Positions 20,575-32,859 are shown, counted from the stretch's first letter. The stretch: DNA of 64,000 nucleotides from Acanthosepion esculentum (GCA_964036315.1 OZ038496.1:15873149-15937148); one strand, 5' to 3'. Notes: generated by a model not told the origin, from the letters alone. Translations and numbers: made by a program.

Positions 20575-21610
20575 TTAAAAACGGGCGAAGCAACCGGTAA
20601 TGAGGAAAGAGGACTTGTAAAATTTGACACACATGGGACATATTGAGGGAAAGAGGAAAGCAGCAATTAACCTACCTAACGAGCTTGTGTAAATGATTGG
20701 CTGAACAGAGATTAGCAAAAAGACAGAATTTATTAAGAGCTATAACGGACAGGCAATTGTGGAGAGCCATGATCACCCATGTCTTGAAATGAGTTGGTAT
20801 ATAGAGCAAGGTGTGTTTAAAGCAGCAAGTCTACATTATACATATGTCAAACTGAACTTGAAATTAATTAATGTAATTAATTATGGCAGTGGATGTTTGT
20901 TAAATACATCTCTTAGAGACTCTGGTGTGCATCATCTGTGATGTTTTTAGGGGTTTTGAGTCTGCAAACATCATAGTCCTTCTCCACAATGATCCAGTCG
21001 ATACTGTTCATCTATCAACTTGTGTATCGGGCCATCAGCTATAAATATTCTCATAATATACTGCTATCCTAACCCACTGAAACTAAATTGCAAAAAACTG
21101 TGAAAAAAATCAGGTTTTTTGTACTACTTAAAATAAAATCTTTAATAACTTCCTCATTTTTTATCCCATTTTCTTCAAACATATCGAAAAACACTTGCCA
21201 TCATGCAAGAAATAAGATAGTGTGGTTTTAGAGATAGCAAAAAGATAGAATTTAATCAGAGCTATAAAGGACAGGCAATTGTGGAGAGCCATGATCACCC
21301 ATGTCTTGAAGGAAAATGGCAGAAAGAAGAGCAAAGAGTCTTTAAAGCAGCAAGTCTACATTATACATATGTCGAACTGAACCTGAAATTAATTTAATTA
21401 ATTATGGCAGCAGATGTTTGCTAAATACATCTCTCAGAGACTCTGGTTCATGTCCTCAGTGATGTTTTTAGATGTGGATCACTAGGGGGTTTGAGTCTGC
21501 AAACATCATACTCCTTCTCTACAATGATCCGGTCAATACTGTTCAGCTATCAACTTTTGTATCAGGCCATCAGCTATAATTATTCTCATAATAGACTGCT
21601 ATCCTAACCC
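20575..21610 (+). repeat. LINE-R tail followed by a 522-bp tandem duplication
   Basis: 20,580-20,830 is plus-strand LINE-R tail (ggacaggcaattgtggagag, catgatcacccatgtcttga). The segment from about 20,715 to 21,080 recurs at about 21,237-21,610 with offset 522, including the block catcagctataa(t/a)tattctcat. The spacer 21,100-21,235 (aaaaaactg.gaaaaa..atcaggttttttgta) is another dispersed repeat, also at 38,890-39,015. Confidence 0.75.
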
Positions 21611-21769
21611 ACTGCAACTAAAGAACTCCTTTGGCCTTTATCGTCCAATCACAATCAACTACTTGTTCAATAGTTTCTATGTTCTATAAAAAGGAAGAAA
21701 ATATAGCTAGTAAAAAAAAATCTACAATGTAAATTAATATAAGACTGGATTTTGATGTAGGAATTTTCC

Positions 21770-22335
21770 CTGCTGTTCGTATGTGTGCTCGGCAGTGAGA
21801 GTGGATTGAACAAAACCCAAGGCTCAAAGTAACAGCTTAACAGATTTTATCTGGGGTTGAAAGAGATAGTGCAAAAGAATGGTAATTTGTGGGTAAAAGA
21901 GTTGCGTTTCCCAGTTGGCAAAGTTCTTCTCTTGAGTAGGTGTTCCGTAGAGGGAGATTTCTCTGGTTGTTCCCACAAGGAATGAGAAATATGTGTGTCA
22001 AACTGCTAGGACTGGTGCGAGTCTTCTGCAGCCAGGGTGGTGAGTAGTTTCTCCTTTGGGTAGTTGTCTCAAAGGGAATTTTCTCCACTTGTTCCTACAA
22101 GGAACAAGAAATCTTGGGTCAACCTGCCAGGACAGTCCATATGTCTTTTGCAGCAACAGTTGTGAGTAATCTTTCGAGATGGCCCTTGACGGTAGCGGGA
22201 ACTGTAGAGGCAAAGCTGAAAAGAGGCCAAATAGGGCTTGGTCAGCGTTTTTATGAGTTCTGCAACTTCTGTTGCTGCTACTACTGAATCAAGCAAAATA
22301 AGGAAGCCTCCATATGCCACAATAGCCAACAAGTG
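21770..22335 (-). other. Unidentified sequence with 122-bp tandem repeat
   Basis: A unit containing ttgttcc(c/t)acaaggaa(t/c)aag is repeated about 122 bases later (about 21,963 and 22,085). Three overlapping minus-strand ORFs of 71-87 codons cover it, the longest starting MLAIVAYGGFLILLDSVVAA. I do not recognise the protein. It could be a decayed retroelement gag-like region or an LTR; the duplication makes the overlapping ORFs look more related than they are. Confidence 0.35.
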
Positions 22336-22344
22336 AGATAGTTA

Positions 22345-22645
22345 TTATATCGATGGTGGAGTAATGGATAGCGGCTCAAATTGAGGAATCAAAGAGCCGA
22401 GTCCGTATTCCAGTCAAACCCATTGCATTCACTTACGTGCTAATACCCTTGGGAAAGATATGAATCCTCTTCTTCTCCCTCCAGCTATGGGTAAATAGCA
22501 CTCCAGACTGGGTTCTGTAGCCTTGGATGGCAACTGGTCTACCGCAGAAAGAAATGGTAACCTAATGCGGGAAAAAAATCTGCCTCCTCAGTCATGTATC
22601 AAAAGATACATGATCGCCTAAGCGGGTATCACACATGGCAAATAA
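22345..22645 (+). mobile_element. tRNA-derived SINE
   Basis: Starts with an A-box-like tggtggagtaatggatagcg and a weak B-box-like gagtccgtattcc, then a body with ccagctatgggtaaatagca, ggcaactggtctaccgcaga and atgcctcctcagtcatgt-like sequence. The cagctatgggtaaatag block also occurs at 42,455-42,475, supporting a dispersed family. Confidence 0.6.
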
Positions 22646-22804
22646 CTAACTAACTGACTGATTCAGCTTTATGCATCTGTGTGTAATTTTAAACTGTAGA
22701 AGACTTAATACAAGAACATGTTTTCGTTGTTTTGTTGAAAATAGTAAGTTAGTGTTAGTTGTTGGGGCTGGAGTTACCAGGGATTTTGTAAGACCACAAA
22801 ATTT

Positions 22805-23159
22805 AGTTACTTAATAAAAATGTAAAAATGATCACCCACTTTAAGTACAGTACAAACTTAGATTAATATTTATTGACAAGATTAGAAGCAGAATAAATGA
22901 AATATAAATAAAAATGAGGTATTGTTGAGCTCATCATGATGTAAGTAACCTACATACTGAGTTTGAATGAAACCGGAAAAAAAGTTGTTTATCGATTTTT
23001 TGATCAGCTTTATCAATTATTGATTTTTTTAAAATTATCCATTTTTTTATATTAAGAACCTATCGCTTACATTGTACAATGTATATGACTAGTTTGGTTA
23101 AAATCAGTTGGATGGATCTCGAGTAAAAAGGTATCACACAGACAGAGACACAGATATCC

Positions 23160-23242
<83 letters not shown>

Positions 23243-23555
23243 TATATAGATAACAATAGAAAATCAATTCCTCACTTTATGTCCATTAGAAACTTAAATT
23301 TATATTTAACATAAATATATCTTGAAAATGTTCCCCTCATTGGATGGTTAATACTAGTTTCATTGGTTGGTTAATACCAGTTTTATTGGGGAAACATTGA
23401 CTTGCATCATAAAATCTGACATAGTGTAGTAATTCTAGGAGGAGGGATCAATTTATTACTTAATAACAATAGCAAACTGATCACCCACTTTAAGTCCGGT
23501 ACAAACTTATATGAATATTTGTTGACAAGATTACAAGCATAATGAATGAAATATA
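22805..23555. repeat. Direct repeats bracketing a (TA)n-ended element
   Basis: 22,805-22,910 and 23,450-23,555 share tgatcacccactttaagt and gttgacaagatta in the same order. Between them, 22,960-23,165 ends ggatctcgagtaaaaaggtatcacacagac, reminiscent of non-LTR 3' ends, followed by (TA)n at 23,166-23,247. Confidence 0.55.
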
Positions 23556-23569
23556 TAACAGTAGTCTAA

Positions 23570-24835
23570 GCAGATCTATCTTCTTAGCACTGCCTAAGAA
23601 GCCAGGGGCAAACGAATATGAACTCCAGTGGACAATCAGCCTAATGAGTCATATAACAAAACTTATCATCTGAATTCGGATGAGTGCACAGCAGAATCAG
23701 ACATGAAATAGGACAAGAGAAGTGTGGGTTCATTAATGAGAATCAAACAAGGAATGCAATATTTATGCTTGGAATGATATCAGAAATAGCAAAAAAAAGC
23801 AAAGGGATATGTAACCACATTTTATAGATTATGCAAAAGTGTTTGATAAAGTACATCACAGAGAATTGTTTCAACTGCTCGTTAACCATCACATATTTGG
23901 GAAATATATTGGAATAATGCAGAACCTATACAAGCAGTGAACTGCCTTCACACAGATAGTAAATGAGTTCCATAAATATACAAAAATATAAAGGAATATA
24001 AGACAAGGGTGTGTCTTCTCACCAGACTTATTCAACCTATACAGTAAGAGAGAATTAGAACTTCCAGCAGGATCCATTATTTGTGGTCACAATCTTAACA
24101 ACCTAATATACATGGATGACATAGTATTGACAGCAGATGCAGAAAGGAAAGCACAGGAACTCCTACAGAAGGTAATGAAGCAAAGTGAGAAGAAAGGACT
24201 AAACATCAATTGCAAGAAGACAGAATGCATGGTTGTTAGCAAAAGGAACAATCCAACATGCAAATTACAAATTGGAGATGCCAAAATCAAACAAGTACAA
24301 CAATTTAGATATCTGGGAAATGTTTTAACAGAAGATGGAAAATGCGAGACTGAAATCCAAAAGCACATTCGGATAGAAAAAGCTGCCTTCCAAAATCAAA
24401 GTATTAAGAATCAGGAAAATTTCATTAGAATCAAAGAAAAGAGTACTGAACTGTTAAGTAATATGAGTCCTTTTATATGGCAGAGTATGCTCAACAATCT
24501 CCTCACAGATGAAGAAGAGACTTGAGGCAACAGAAATGTGGTTCTACAGAAAGATGCTGAGAATACCATGGATCGAATGTGTGAGTAACAGCATAGTTTT
24601 ATAGAAAATGGAAACAAAAAAGGCAATTATACTTAACACCAAAAAGAAACAGTAGAAATTTCTAATGTGCATAATGAGGAAAGGAGGCTTGGAAATTTTG
24701 ACACTCGCAAGACATATTGAAAGCAAGAGGATAAAGGAAAACTGTGCATCACCTACCTAATGAGCTTACATAAATGGATGGCAGAACAGGGCTTAGGAGA
24801 GACAGCAAAAAGACAGATATATAATTTTATAATTT
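23570..24835 (+). pseudogene. LINE-R reverse transcriptase (best copy, frameshifted)
   Basis: Plus-strand non-LTR RT covering palm, thumb and tail. Motif A reads FIDYAKVFDKVHH (from 23,821), motif B region GCVFSPDLFNLY (about 24,010), and motif C YMDDIVLTAD (24,109 on). The longest open part is 24,112-24,525, reading KKGLNINCKKTECMVVSKR then FRYLGNVLTEDGKCETEI. The tail (MRKGGLENF, MAEQGLG) ends near 24,830. Frameshifts and stops in every part make it inactive. No N-terminal endonuclease is seen. Downstream lies an inverted second copy. Confidence 0.85.
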
Positions 24836-24954
24836 AAAATCCAAAATTCGAGTGTTTTCGTATTTGTAGAATTACTACACTATATCGAATTTTATTATGC
24901 AAGTCAATGTTTTGACTGGATATAAAGTGGAGGATCGGTTTTCTTTAGTTATTA

Positions 24955-25490
24955 AGAAATAAATTGATCCCCAGTTTCCTTTCTATGTCTGCTATCAACA
25001 CTGTGTCATCGGCATATCTTATGTTAAGATTATTGCTGCCAATTACAAATCCTGATAGGATTTCTAATCCTATCACAACTGCCTCACTGTATAGTTTGAA
25101 TAAATCCGGTGAGAAGACACATCCTTGTCTTACATTCCTTCATATTTTTGTATATCTACTGAACTCATTTTCTATCCATATGCAGATGGCTTGCTTGCAG
25201 TATAGTTTCTGGCTTACTCCAATAATCTTCCCAAATATGTCAAGGTTACCTAGCAATTCTAACGGATCTTTGTGACACACTTTATAAAACATTATTTCAG
25301 AATCTACAAAATATAGCTATACATCTTTTCACATTTGTATTGCTTTTTCTGATATAATTCTGAGCATATATATTGAATTTCTTGTTCCAGTGTCTTCAAC
25401 AAAAATGCATTGTTCTTGACCTATTTCTGGTTTAATTCAGTTGCACATTCCTATTCAGCAGAATTTGGATGATAAGTTTTGTTCACATTA
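24955..25490 (-). pseudogene. LINE-R reverse transcriptase, inverted partial copy
   Basis: Minus strand encodes parts of the same RT: TKLIIQILLNR, then KTRMCLLTGFIQTI-type motif B in a shifted frame, then the region before motif C. The plus-strand 103-codon ORF (24,964-25,275) is its shadow. It faces the copy at 23.57-24.84 kb tail-to-front. Confidence 0.7.
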
Positions 25491-25734
25491 CTGTCCAATA
25501 ATAACCATTTTAAAGCAACACCAATCCATGACTTTGTGCTGTACTAATCTCAGTTTAGTAAATAGTAAATAAATCAGCTATAGATATTGTTCGTATCTTT
25601 GGACCTGTCTATGTAACTTACAAGGGAGTTATTTCATCAGAGATAATTGGCAATCCAACTACAAAACAATAAAAATAAAAATAAAAATTACTGTATTTTC
25701 AATAGAAATTTGATTCTGTTGAATCAATTGCTAC

Positions 25735-26045
25735 ATCTGCTGATAGGAAAGTTTGTTCACGGTGCCATGACAAACAATTTTTCTCATTAGGATCCATCTT
25801 GTACATTTATAAATCTACCATTCATCCGTGGATTGAATATTTCTGCCATGTCTGGTCTGGTCTGGTGCTCCTGCTATATATCTTGAGATTCTCAATAAAA
25901 TCCAAAGGGTCTGTAATTTACCAGTCCTGACCTGGCATCTCGACGTCACTTTCCCACAGTTGTGATGTGGCTTCCTTCTGTCTTTCCTCTAAATATTTTC
26001 ATGGTACTTGTCCTAATGAGCTCTCTGGTATATATGATACAGAGG
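25735..26045 (+). pseudogene. LINE-J RT C-terminal fragment
   Basis: Plus-strand relic with aatcaattgctacatctgct, acatttataaatctaccatt and ctcaataaaatccaaagg, corresponding to the ESIARS...IYKSTIRP...ILNKIQR region of the family. It breaks off near 26,045, before the LWNSLP tail. Confidence 0.75.
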
Positions 26046-27365
26046 GAACTGACGGGAGCGGTTGTGGGAAATGCTGAACAATATGTGTTCCACTGCTTGC
26101 TAGGTGTTATGAGAGTCATGATTTGAACGACACGTCAGAAGGGATTCTATGGAGGCGAGAAGTTCACCTCTTCCCAACTGATCTTGTACTTTAAGCATCA
26201 GCTTAAAGTCAAGATTAGGACGGAAAGGCGGCGGCTCTTTTCATCAGAATTCAGCAAAAGGTGGGTGCATCTTGCGTGTTTGTGTCGTGTGAAAGTGGCA
26301 CTTGAGTGGCACTTTGATGCTGGTTAGGCATCAGGATATTGCTTTTCTTGGGTTGCACTAGTGCAACCCATCCCAAAACTAGGCTAGTTTAGGATTTTAC
26401 TTTTGATGTTTTAGTTTCTTTTTTCAGTTAACTTAGCTAGGGTATGTATGCTCATTGGCCCCTTTTTTTCTGTCCCTATTTTTCTTTCGAGTTTAATTCC
26501 CCATCCCCTCCCTCGTTAGTTGGTTAGTGATGTCAGTTCGCAGGTGGATGCGGGGCGCCTTTCGTTTCGCGTGAGTGTTTTCGTATTTGTTGTTGTGTTT
26601 GAATGAGTGCGTGTCAGTGTGTGTGCTTGGGATGAATGAATGTTTTATACTATTATAGTCCCGCATTGATTTCGGCCAGTGAACTGATATTTCTGCCACT
26701 TTTAGTGATTGTGGGGTGGGGAGGTTATTACTAATATTATTTTATTTAGTTTCTTGTAAATATTTTTGTATTCATATTGTAAATACTCATTGGGGTTAGT
26801 TTTTAGAATTGTTATTTTATCCCCCCCCCACAGACATTGAATTGTAAATATGGGGACTAGTTAATATTTTCATAGAGACAGTGAGGTATTATGGTGGTTG
26901 TAGTAAGAAAGGTACGTATGAATGTGGTGTTTTGGTGTAAGGAATATTGTTTGTACGATTGGGTCAGTGTTTGCGGCTAGCTAAGTTATAGTTAAGATAG
27001 AAGAAGACTGTCCTTTCCCCAATCCCCCACTTTGGTCTTGTGCCACATTTCTGTACATAACAGAATAAATATTGCTCTCCTGTCATATTTAAGGATTGGT
27101 GGGAGGTATTATTTATTTATTTTCTTGTAAATAATTTTGTTTCATATTTGTAAATGCACACTGGGGATTAGATTTTTAAATTGTTGTTATATTCCAGCCC
27201 CAGACAAGAATTGTACATATAGGGACTAGTTAGGACTTCATAGAGACTCTGAGGTATTATGGTGGATGTTATAAGAATGGTAAGTAAGATTGCATTGTTT
27301 TGGTGTAAGGAATATTGTGCTATGTTTTGGTCAGTTATTGTGGCTAGCTGACAGATACAATAAAG
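26046..27365 (+). mobile_element. LTR-like repeats, two partial copies in tandem
   Basis: 26,710-27,085 starts TGTGGGG and ends CTGTCA and contains an AATAAA at 27,063. A second copy begins at about 27,098 (tggtgggaggtattattt) and runs to about 27,365, where LINE-J begins. Shared landmarks are tcttgtaaata, ggggactagtta, gtgttttggtgtaaggaata and gcggctagct. An inverted copy is at 4926-5261. 26,046-26,700 is unassigned; it may be the neighbouring internal part. No protease, RT or integrase is visible. Confidence 0.5.
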
Positions 27366-27830
27366 TAAAATCGACAAATGCTTCCAATCAGTGGTTAACT
27401 TTGGCAAGAAATGGTTTGTAAATGTCAATGCCTCCAAAACAAAACTGGTTTCATTTAATCATCATAGAGAACTACTTTTGCTTTCTGTCAGCATGGCTGA
27501 TGCTAACCTCCAGGAAAGCAACTCCTTGCACCTTCTTAGTTGAAGTGATATGGCATAAAGTGAAATGTCTATATTGAATCAACTGCTTGGTCTACTGCTA
27601 GAAAATAGATTCACTGTGTTGTGCCAAATAATATTTTTATCAGAATTTATCTTTCACATTTATAAATCTACCATTTGTCTGTGTACAGAATATTTCTGCC
27701 ATATCTGGTCTGGTGCTCCTAATATATATCTCAAGATTCTTGACAAAATTCAAAGAGCCTGAAATGTAATCAATCCTAACCAAGCATCTTGACTGCAGTC
27801 ACTTTCCAACCAATGTCATCAGTTTCCAAC
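27366..27830 (+). pseudogene. LINE-J RT fragment, first of two tandem copies
   Basis: Carries cttccaatcagtggttaact (27,381) through VNASKT-type and IYKSTICLCTEYFCHIWSGA (27,660-27,720) to ILDKIQRA. It is repeated with an offset of about 507 bases in the next copy. Confidence 0.8.
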
Positions 27831-28711
27831 TAGGTATTTATTCTGATGACACAACTATATGCTCTGATAAAGTTAACCTGACAACTGCTTCCAATCAGTG
27901 GTTAACTGGGGCAAGAAATGTTTTGTAAATGTCAATGCCTCCAAAGCAAAACTGCTTGCATTTAATCATCATAGAGAACTATTTTTGCTTTCTGTCAACA
28001 TGGTTGATGCTAACTGCCAGGAAAGCAACTTCTTGCATCTTCTTAGTTGAAGTGTTATGACATGAAGTAAAATGACTATATTGAATCAACCGCTTGTCTA
28101 CTGCTAGAGAATTTTTTTTCTTGTCAGAATACATCTTTCACATTTATAAATCTACCAATTGTCCGTACACGGAATATTTCTGCCATATCTGGTCTGGTGC
28201 TCCTACTATATATCTCAAGATTCTTGACAAAATTTAAAGAAGCATCCGCAATGTAATCAATCCTGATCGGGCATCTTGACTTCAGTCGCTTTCTCACTGA
28301 TATGACATGACTTCCCTTTGTCTTTTCTACAAATATTTTCATGGCAACTGTTCTGATGAGCTTTGCTTTTTGATGCCTCAACTGCATGAATTCAAGTCTG
28401 CTACTAGATTGGCAACTAGGTCTCACAACTTTACTGTTGGACTAACTAGATATTACTGTCAGTTCTATTCTGATAGTTTCTTTTCCACACTTCTTGCCCG
28501 AGGAACTCTCTTCCAATTTCTTGTTTCTTTGCCATTTACGATCTTCAAAAATTTAAATGCAACGTCAATCACTCTATTCTACCTTCCTGAAACCTGTTCT
28601 TTTATTTTCCTTTTTCTCAGTTCTCCTCACTAAAGTTTTCTCATTCTCTTTCACTCTCTGTAACCCCCTGCATCCTAGTGGCATTATCACCTTGCTTCGG
28701 GTGAAATGATT
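27831..28711 (+). pseudogene. LINE-J RT and 3' end, second tandem copy
   Basis: Begins in the RT palm: QLGIYSDDTTICS, where YSDD (27,839-27,850) is the catalytic motif C. It continues through the same segments as the first copy, then CLFYKYFHGNCSDEL, SATRLATRSHNFTVGL and the terminal ctgtaaccccctgcatccta...gggtgaaatga at 28,660-28,710. Several frameshifts. This is the only LINE-J copy here showing motif C clearly. Confidence 0.85.
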
Positions 28712-29053
28712 TAAAAAAAAATGATTATTTTTTGGTGGTTTTAAGATATTTACTGCTAATCCAAAATACGATAAATGCTTTGGCATTAAGTTATGGTTAG
28801 CGAGCTATTCTGGTTGAGCAATACGACTGGTTAGTGATCCTCATTGGGTACCCGCAACTTGTGGCCCTGTGCTTAACTGAGTTATTGCTACTTTTATGCT
28901 ATCTAAAGCAAAAATTAACCAAAGTTAATTTCAAAAGGACCATCCCTATTGGCAGGTAGGTCTCAAAATCCAAGCTGTTCTATAGGGAGAAATGCTAAGA
29001 GAGCTGGACATTTTCTGGTGTCATCTAAATGTACCTGTGCATGAAGGGATCTA
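28712..29053. other. Unassigned spacer
   Basis: No gene or repeat recognised between the LINE-J tail and the Tc1 element. Confidence 0.4.
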
Positions 29054-30317
29054 CAGGGGTTGGACAAAATAATTGGAACAGGTGCAAATTCCACTCCTTT
29101 ATTTCAAAGACCTATTATATTAAGAACTTTAACTAAAATTTCGTAATTGCAGTTTATATCTATTGTAAATATGTTTATTTATCTAATTTACTGTCTTTGG
29201 CTTATTTATTTTTAGAATTTAGTAATATTTAAGTTAAATGTGTGATCTCTCTGAGTTCAAAAAAGGGCAAATTTTTGGAGCTCACATGGCAGGAGCCTCA
29301 ATCACTAAGGTTGCTAAACTGTTTGGTTTTTCAAGAGCTACCATATCAAGAACTATGATGCAATTCAAGAAACAGAGTAAAACCTCTAGCAAGCAGAGCA
29401 ATTCGGGCCAGACTTGCAAACTTACTGACAGGAACTGACATGCATTGAAATGCAATGTGGCGAAAAATCATCGGACTACTGCGGCCAAAGTGACTGCTGA
29501 GTTGAATAATCATCTGAATAGTCCAGTTTCTACTAAAACTGTTCGCCATGAGCTCCATAAGGCTGCTTATCATGAAAGAGCCACTGTGAGGAAACCTCTC
29601 CACTCACAACATTCAAAAGTGGTTGAAGTGGTGCAGAGATCACAATGCCTGGTCTGCAGACCAATGGAAGCAAGTCATATTCTCAGACAAGTCCAGTTTT
29701 TCTCTTTTCCCAACTTCAGGGCAAGTTTATGTGTAGAGGCAACCCAAAGAAGCTTTACAACCCTGACTGCCTTCTTCCAACAGTGAAGCATGGTGGTGGA
29801 TCAGTGATAGTTTGGGCCGCTATATGTTGGAAATGTCTCGGTCCAATAGTTGCCCTGCAGGGTAGAATCAGCAGCAAAGATTACCTGAACATTTTGGGAG
29901 ATCAAGTTCATCCAATAACCCAGACTTTATCCCCTGATGGTGACTGCATCTTCCAAGACGATAATGCTCCAATACATACCACTTGAGTGGTTAAGAATTG
30001 GTATGAAGAGCATGAAAGTGAGTTAGAACACATGGAGTGGCCTCCCCAATCTCCAGATATCAATATTACTAAACATTTGTGGTACATTTTGGAGCGACAA
30101 GTTAGGAGCCGCTATAATCCACCATTGTGTCTTAAAGAGCTAGAGCAGGTTTTAACGGAAAAATGGCAGAAAATTCCTGTGGATGAAATCAGGAAGCTGT
30201 ATGATTCCATTCCTAGATGTATTAAAGCTGTATGTGAGGCCAAAGGAGGATCAACTCCATATCAAATAAATTTTCTTTGAATTAAACAAGTGTTTCAATT
30301 ATTTTGTCAAACCCCTG
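29054..30317 (+). mobile_element. Tc1-like DNA transposon, complete ends
   Basis: Terminal inverted repeats cagggg(t)ttggacaaaata (left, from 29,054) and its reverse complement tattttgtcaaacccctg (ending 30,317) are flanked by TA on each side (29,052-29,053 and 30,318-30,319), the target duplication of the IS630-Tc1-mariner superfamily. Total length is about 1264 bases, normal for the group. The transposase inside is inactivated. Confidence 0.92.
29238..30280 (+). pseudogene. Tc1-like transposase pseudogene
   Basis: DNA-cutting transposase of the DDE superfamily. The N-terminal helix-turn-helix reads GASITKVAKLFGFSRATISR. A stop (TGA near 29,436) breaks the frame, a frameshift lies near 29,640-29,700, and another TGA follows IHTT at about 29,984. 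The catalytic region shows FSDKSSF (first D, 29,686), VKHGGGSVIVWA, IFQDDNAPIHT (second D, about 29,957), and SPDINITKHLW where the third acidic residue expected in SPDLNPIE.LW is replaced by K. The C-terminus YQINFL ends at 30,280. Not functional. Confidence 0.92.
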
Positions 30318-30423
30318 TATGTTGTGATTTTGTGTCTAACCTACCATCGTGGTAATGGGAGGAGGTAAGTAAATAGCATTCAGAATGCTTAAATTTGTTT
30401 TTTTTTTCTAAGCCTCTGGCAAT

Positions 30424-31130
30424 TTTTACCCCAAAGTAAGGCAGTAAAGCCACTAAGACACAAGGGGTTACTGGGTGTAGAAGAATTAGAAAACAGAGAC
30501 ATTACTAAGGAGTGAGAACAAAAGAAGAGTGATCAGGAAGATGGTAGATAACAATTCACATTACGTTTACATTTTTGAAGATCAAAGTTAGCTGGAAAGG
30601 AGTTCCACAAATGTGAAGTTTGAGAAAAGAAACTGTTAGCATTGTTATGGTTACATCTAGCCAATTCCACAATGAATTGATGGAACCTTGATGCCAATCT
30701 AGTATGGCGCTTAAATTTTTAAAGTATTGGTACCATATTAAGAAAACTTCAATGAGGAGAAAGGAAAAAAAAAAGAGTCAAATTCAGGAAGACACAAAAT
30801 GACAGTTTTTTTTTTGTTTTTTTAATCAAATTCACCCAAAGCAAGGTAGTAAAGCCACTAAGCCACAAGGGTTTTACTGGGTGTAGAAGAATTAGAAAAC
30901 AAATATTTATAAAGAGCAAGAACAATAGAAGAGTAATCAGAAAGACAGTAGATAGTAACTGACATTGCATTTAAATTTTTGAAGATTAAAGTTGACTGGA
31001 AAGCATGGAGCCAGGAGAGAGTTCCACAAGCAAGAAATGTGAGAAAAGAAACTGTTAGCATAGAAATTAGTTACATCTAGACAATTCAACTGTAAATTAA
31101 TGAGACCTTGTTGCCAATATCAAAAGATTT
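30424..31130 (-). pseudogene. Two LINE-J 3' ends in tandem
   Basis: Minus strand: two tails with the same terminus at 30,427-30,470 and 30,833-30,880, offset about 408 bases, each preceded by the SFLTFLACGTLSWLHAFQS-type coding end. The repeated unit spans coding end plus 3' tail. Confidence 0.8.
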
Positions 31131-31179
31131 TTTATTGTTGGAAATAGCTATTTTTTTTCGAGCTACACCACTACATTCA

Positions 31180-32240
31180 AGCTCACTCACACACTCACTC
31201 TCTCTCCCTCTCTTCTATACTCTCACTTCCTCTCTTTTCCATGCTTTCTAATTCTCTCTCTTTTGTGCTCTCACTTTCTCTCTCTTTCTCTCTTTCACAC
31301 TCTCACTTTCTTTTTTCTTTTGTGCTCTCACTTTCGTGCTCTCACTTTCGTGCTCTCACTTTCGCCCTCATTTGTGCTCTTGCTTTTGCACTCTCTCACT
31401 TTCACTCTTGCTCTCTCCCTCTCTTTCTTGCTGTAGTATTGTATGCAAATTAGATAGACAAGTGTAAATAGAGAACAACTGGCGAACATAGGGGACATCT
31501 ATACCTTGCAAACCTGGTTGCTATTCAGGACACAGAAAACTGTATTACTACTACTACTGCTACTCCTACGCAAAGAGATATGCAAAATATAACACTTGCA
31601 TCTGTCTCTCTCCTTTTTACACTTTCTCTCACTTAAGTGGTCTCACTTTCTCTCTCTTTCATACTCTCCCTTTCTCTCTCTTTAGTCCTTTCTTTTGCAC
31701 TCTCTCTCGCTTTCTCTTACTCTTTCTTGTACCTCTTTCTCTTGCACCACTCTTTCTCATTTTTACTCTCTCTAACTTTCTCTCACTCTTTCGCAGTCTC
31801 ACTTTCTCTCTCTTCCATGTTCTCACTTTCTCTCTCTCTCATGCTCTTGCTTTTGCATTCTTTCTCCTTTTCACTCTCAATCTCTCGCCTTCTTTCTTGC
31901 ATCTCACTCTCATTTTTACACTCTCTCACTTTCATGCACTCACTTTCTCTCGCTCTTATTTTCTCTCTCTCTCTTTAATCCTTTCTTTTGCACTCTCTCT
32001 CACATTCTCTTCCTCTTTCTTGCGCCTCTTTCACTTGCACCTCTCTTTCTCATTTTTGCACTCTCTCAAAATTTCTTTCACTCTTTCACAGTCTCACTTT
32101 CTCTCTCTTCTATGTTCTCAGTTTCCCTCTCTCTCATACTTTTGCACTCTCTCTCTTTCACTTTCACTCTTTCTTCCTCTTTCTTGCACATCTCTATCTC
32201 ATTTTTACACACTCTCTCTCTCATTCTCTCTTGCTAACTG
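31180..32240. repeat. Pyrimidine-rich (CTCTCACTTT)n tract
   Basis: About 1 kb of imperfect C/T repeats on the plus strand, with a short break at 31,450-31,610. Long serine/leucine ORFs in all plus frames are artefacts of composition. Could form triplex DNA. Confidence 0.92.
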
Positions 32241-32250
32241 TAATTGTGTG

Positions 32251-32385
32251 TGATTGTTGAGATATATATTGGTGGTAACTTATTCATTTTATATGTGTAC
32301 AAACACGTATTCCTAGAGCCCTTCCACACAAGTATATTTCTTCAGTTTTAGCCATTTTTGATTTCTTTTAAAATTGTTGACAAAA
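32251..32385. repeat. Direct repeat D, left copy
   Basis: Shares about 130 bases with 37,347-37,480: ttattcattttatatgtgta, acgtattcctaga.cccttc and ttttgatttcttttaaaat. The pair brackets the 93-bp array locus. Confidence 0.75.
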
Positions 32386-32859
32386 CTTGCCTAAACATCA
32401 TGCTGTTAATTATTTGTCCAAATAAAGTTTTTGTGACAACAATAAATCCTCCCTCACTTCATGTATCAAAGACCAGACAGAGCAACGAGCGACATATTAT
32501 GACAAAATCTGTTTTGGAAAGAGAGAGAGAGAAAAAAAACACTTAAAATTTTTCCGCCTTTGTATTTGGTTTTCTTGGTAAGGTGGGGGTCGGGTAGTTC
32601 AGGACCATGTTTGAGGTTTGCTGTTGGCCTGACCTATTCCTTGTGCCAGGCTGTCAGAAAATGGTAAACATTTATTTTGGATAAATAAACTAGAAAAGAG
32701 TGGTGGCTAGAAAGTTAAGACAGAAGCAAGCAGCCATGACCGTCATGTCCCTTGACTGAACATTTGTGGTTGCCATTGTTTCATTCAGTCAGATATTTTA
32801 TTTCAATGAAAATGTTAAATTAATACAGAATAGATATTTACATTTTTTTTTAATCATTT
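32386..32859. other. Unassigned spacer
   Basis: Includes a short GA tract near 32,520. Nothing else recognised. Confidence 0.4.

Noticed and set aside
22069..22332. Small membrane protein MLAIVAYGGFLILLDSVV
   Set aside because: It overlaps a 122-bp tandem repeat with similar ORFs in other frames; no support for a real gene.
29645..30280. Functional DDE transposase
   Set aside because: Stops near 29,436 and 29,984, a frameshift, and replacement of the third catalytic acidic residue.
12773..32260. Serine/leucine/phenylalanine ORFs at 12.8, 14.3-15.2 and 31.2-32.3 kb as membrane proteins
   Set aside because: They translate pyrimidine-rich simple repeats; all plus frames look alike.
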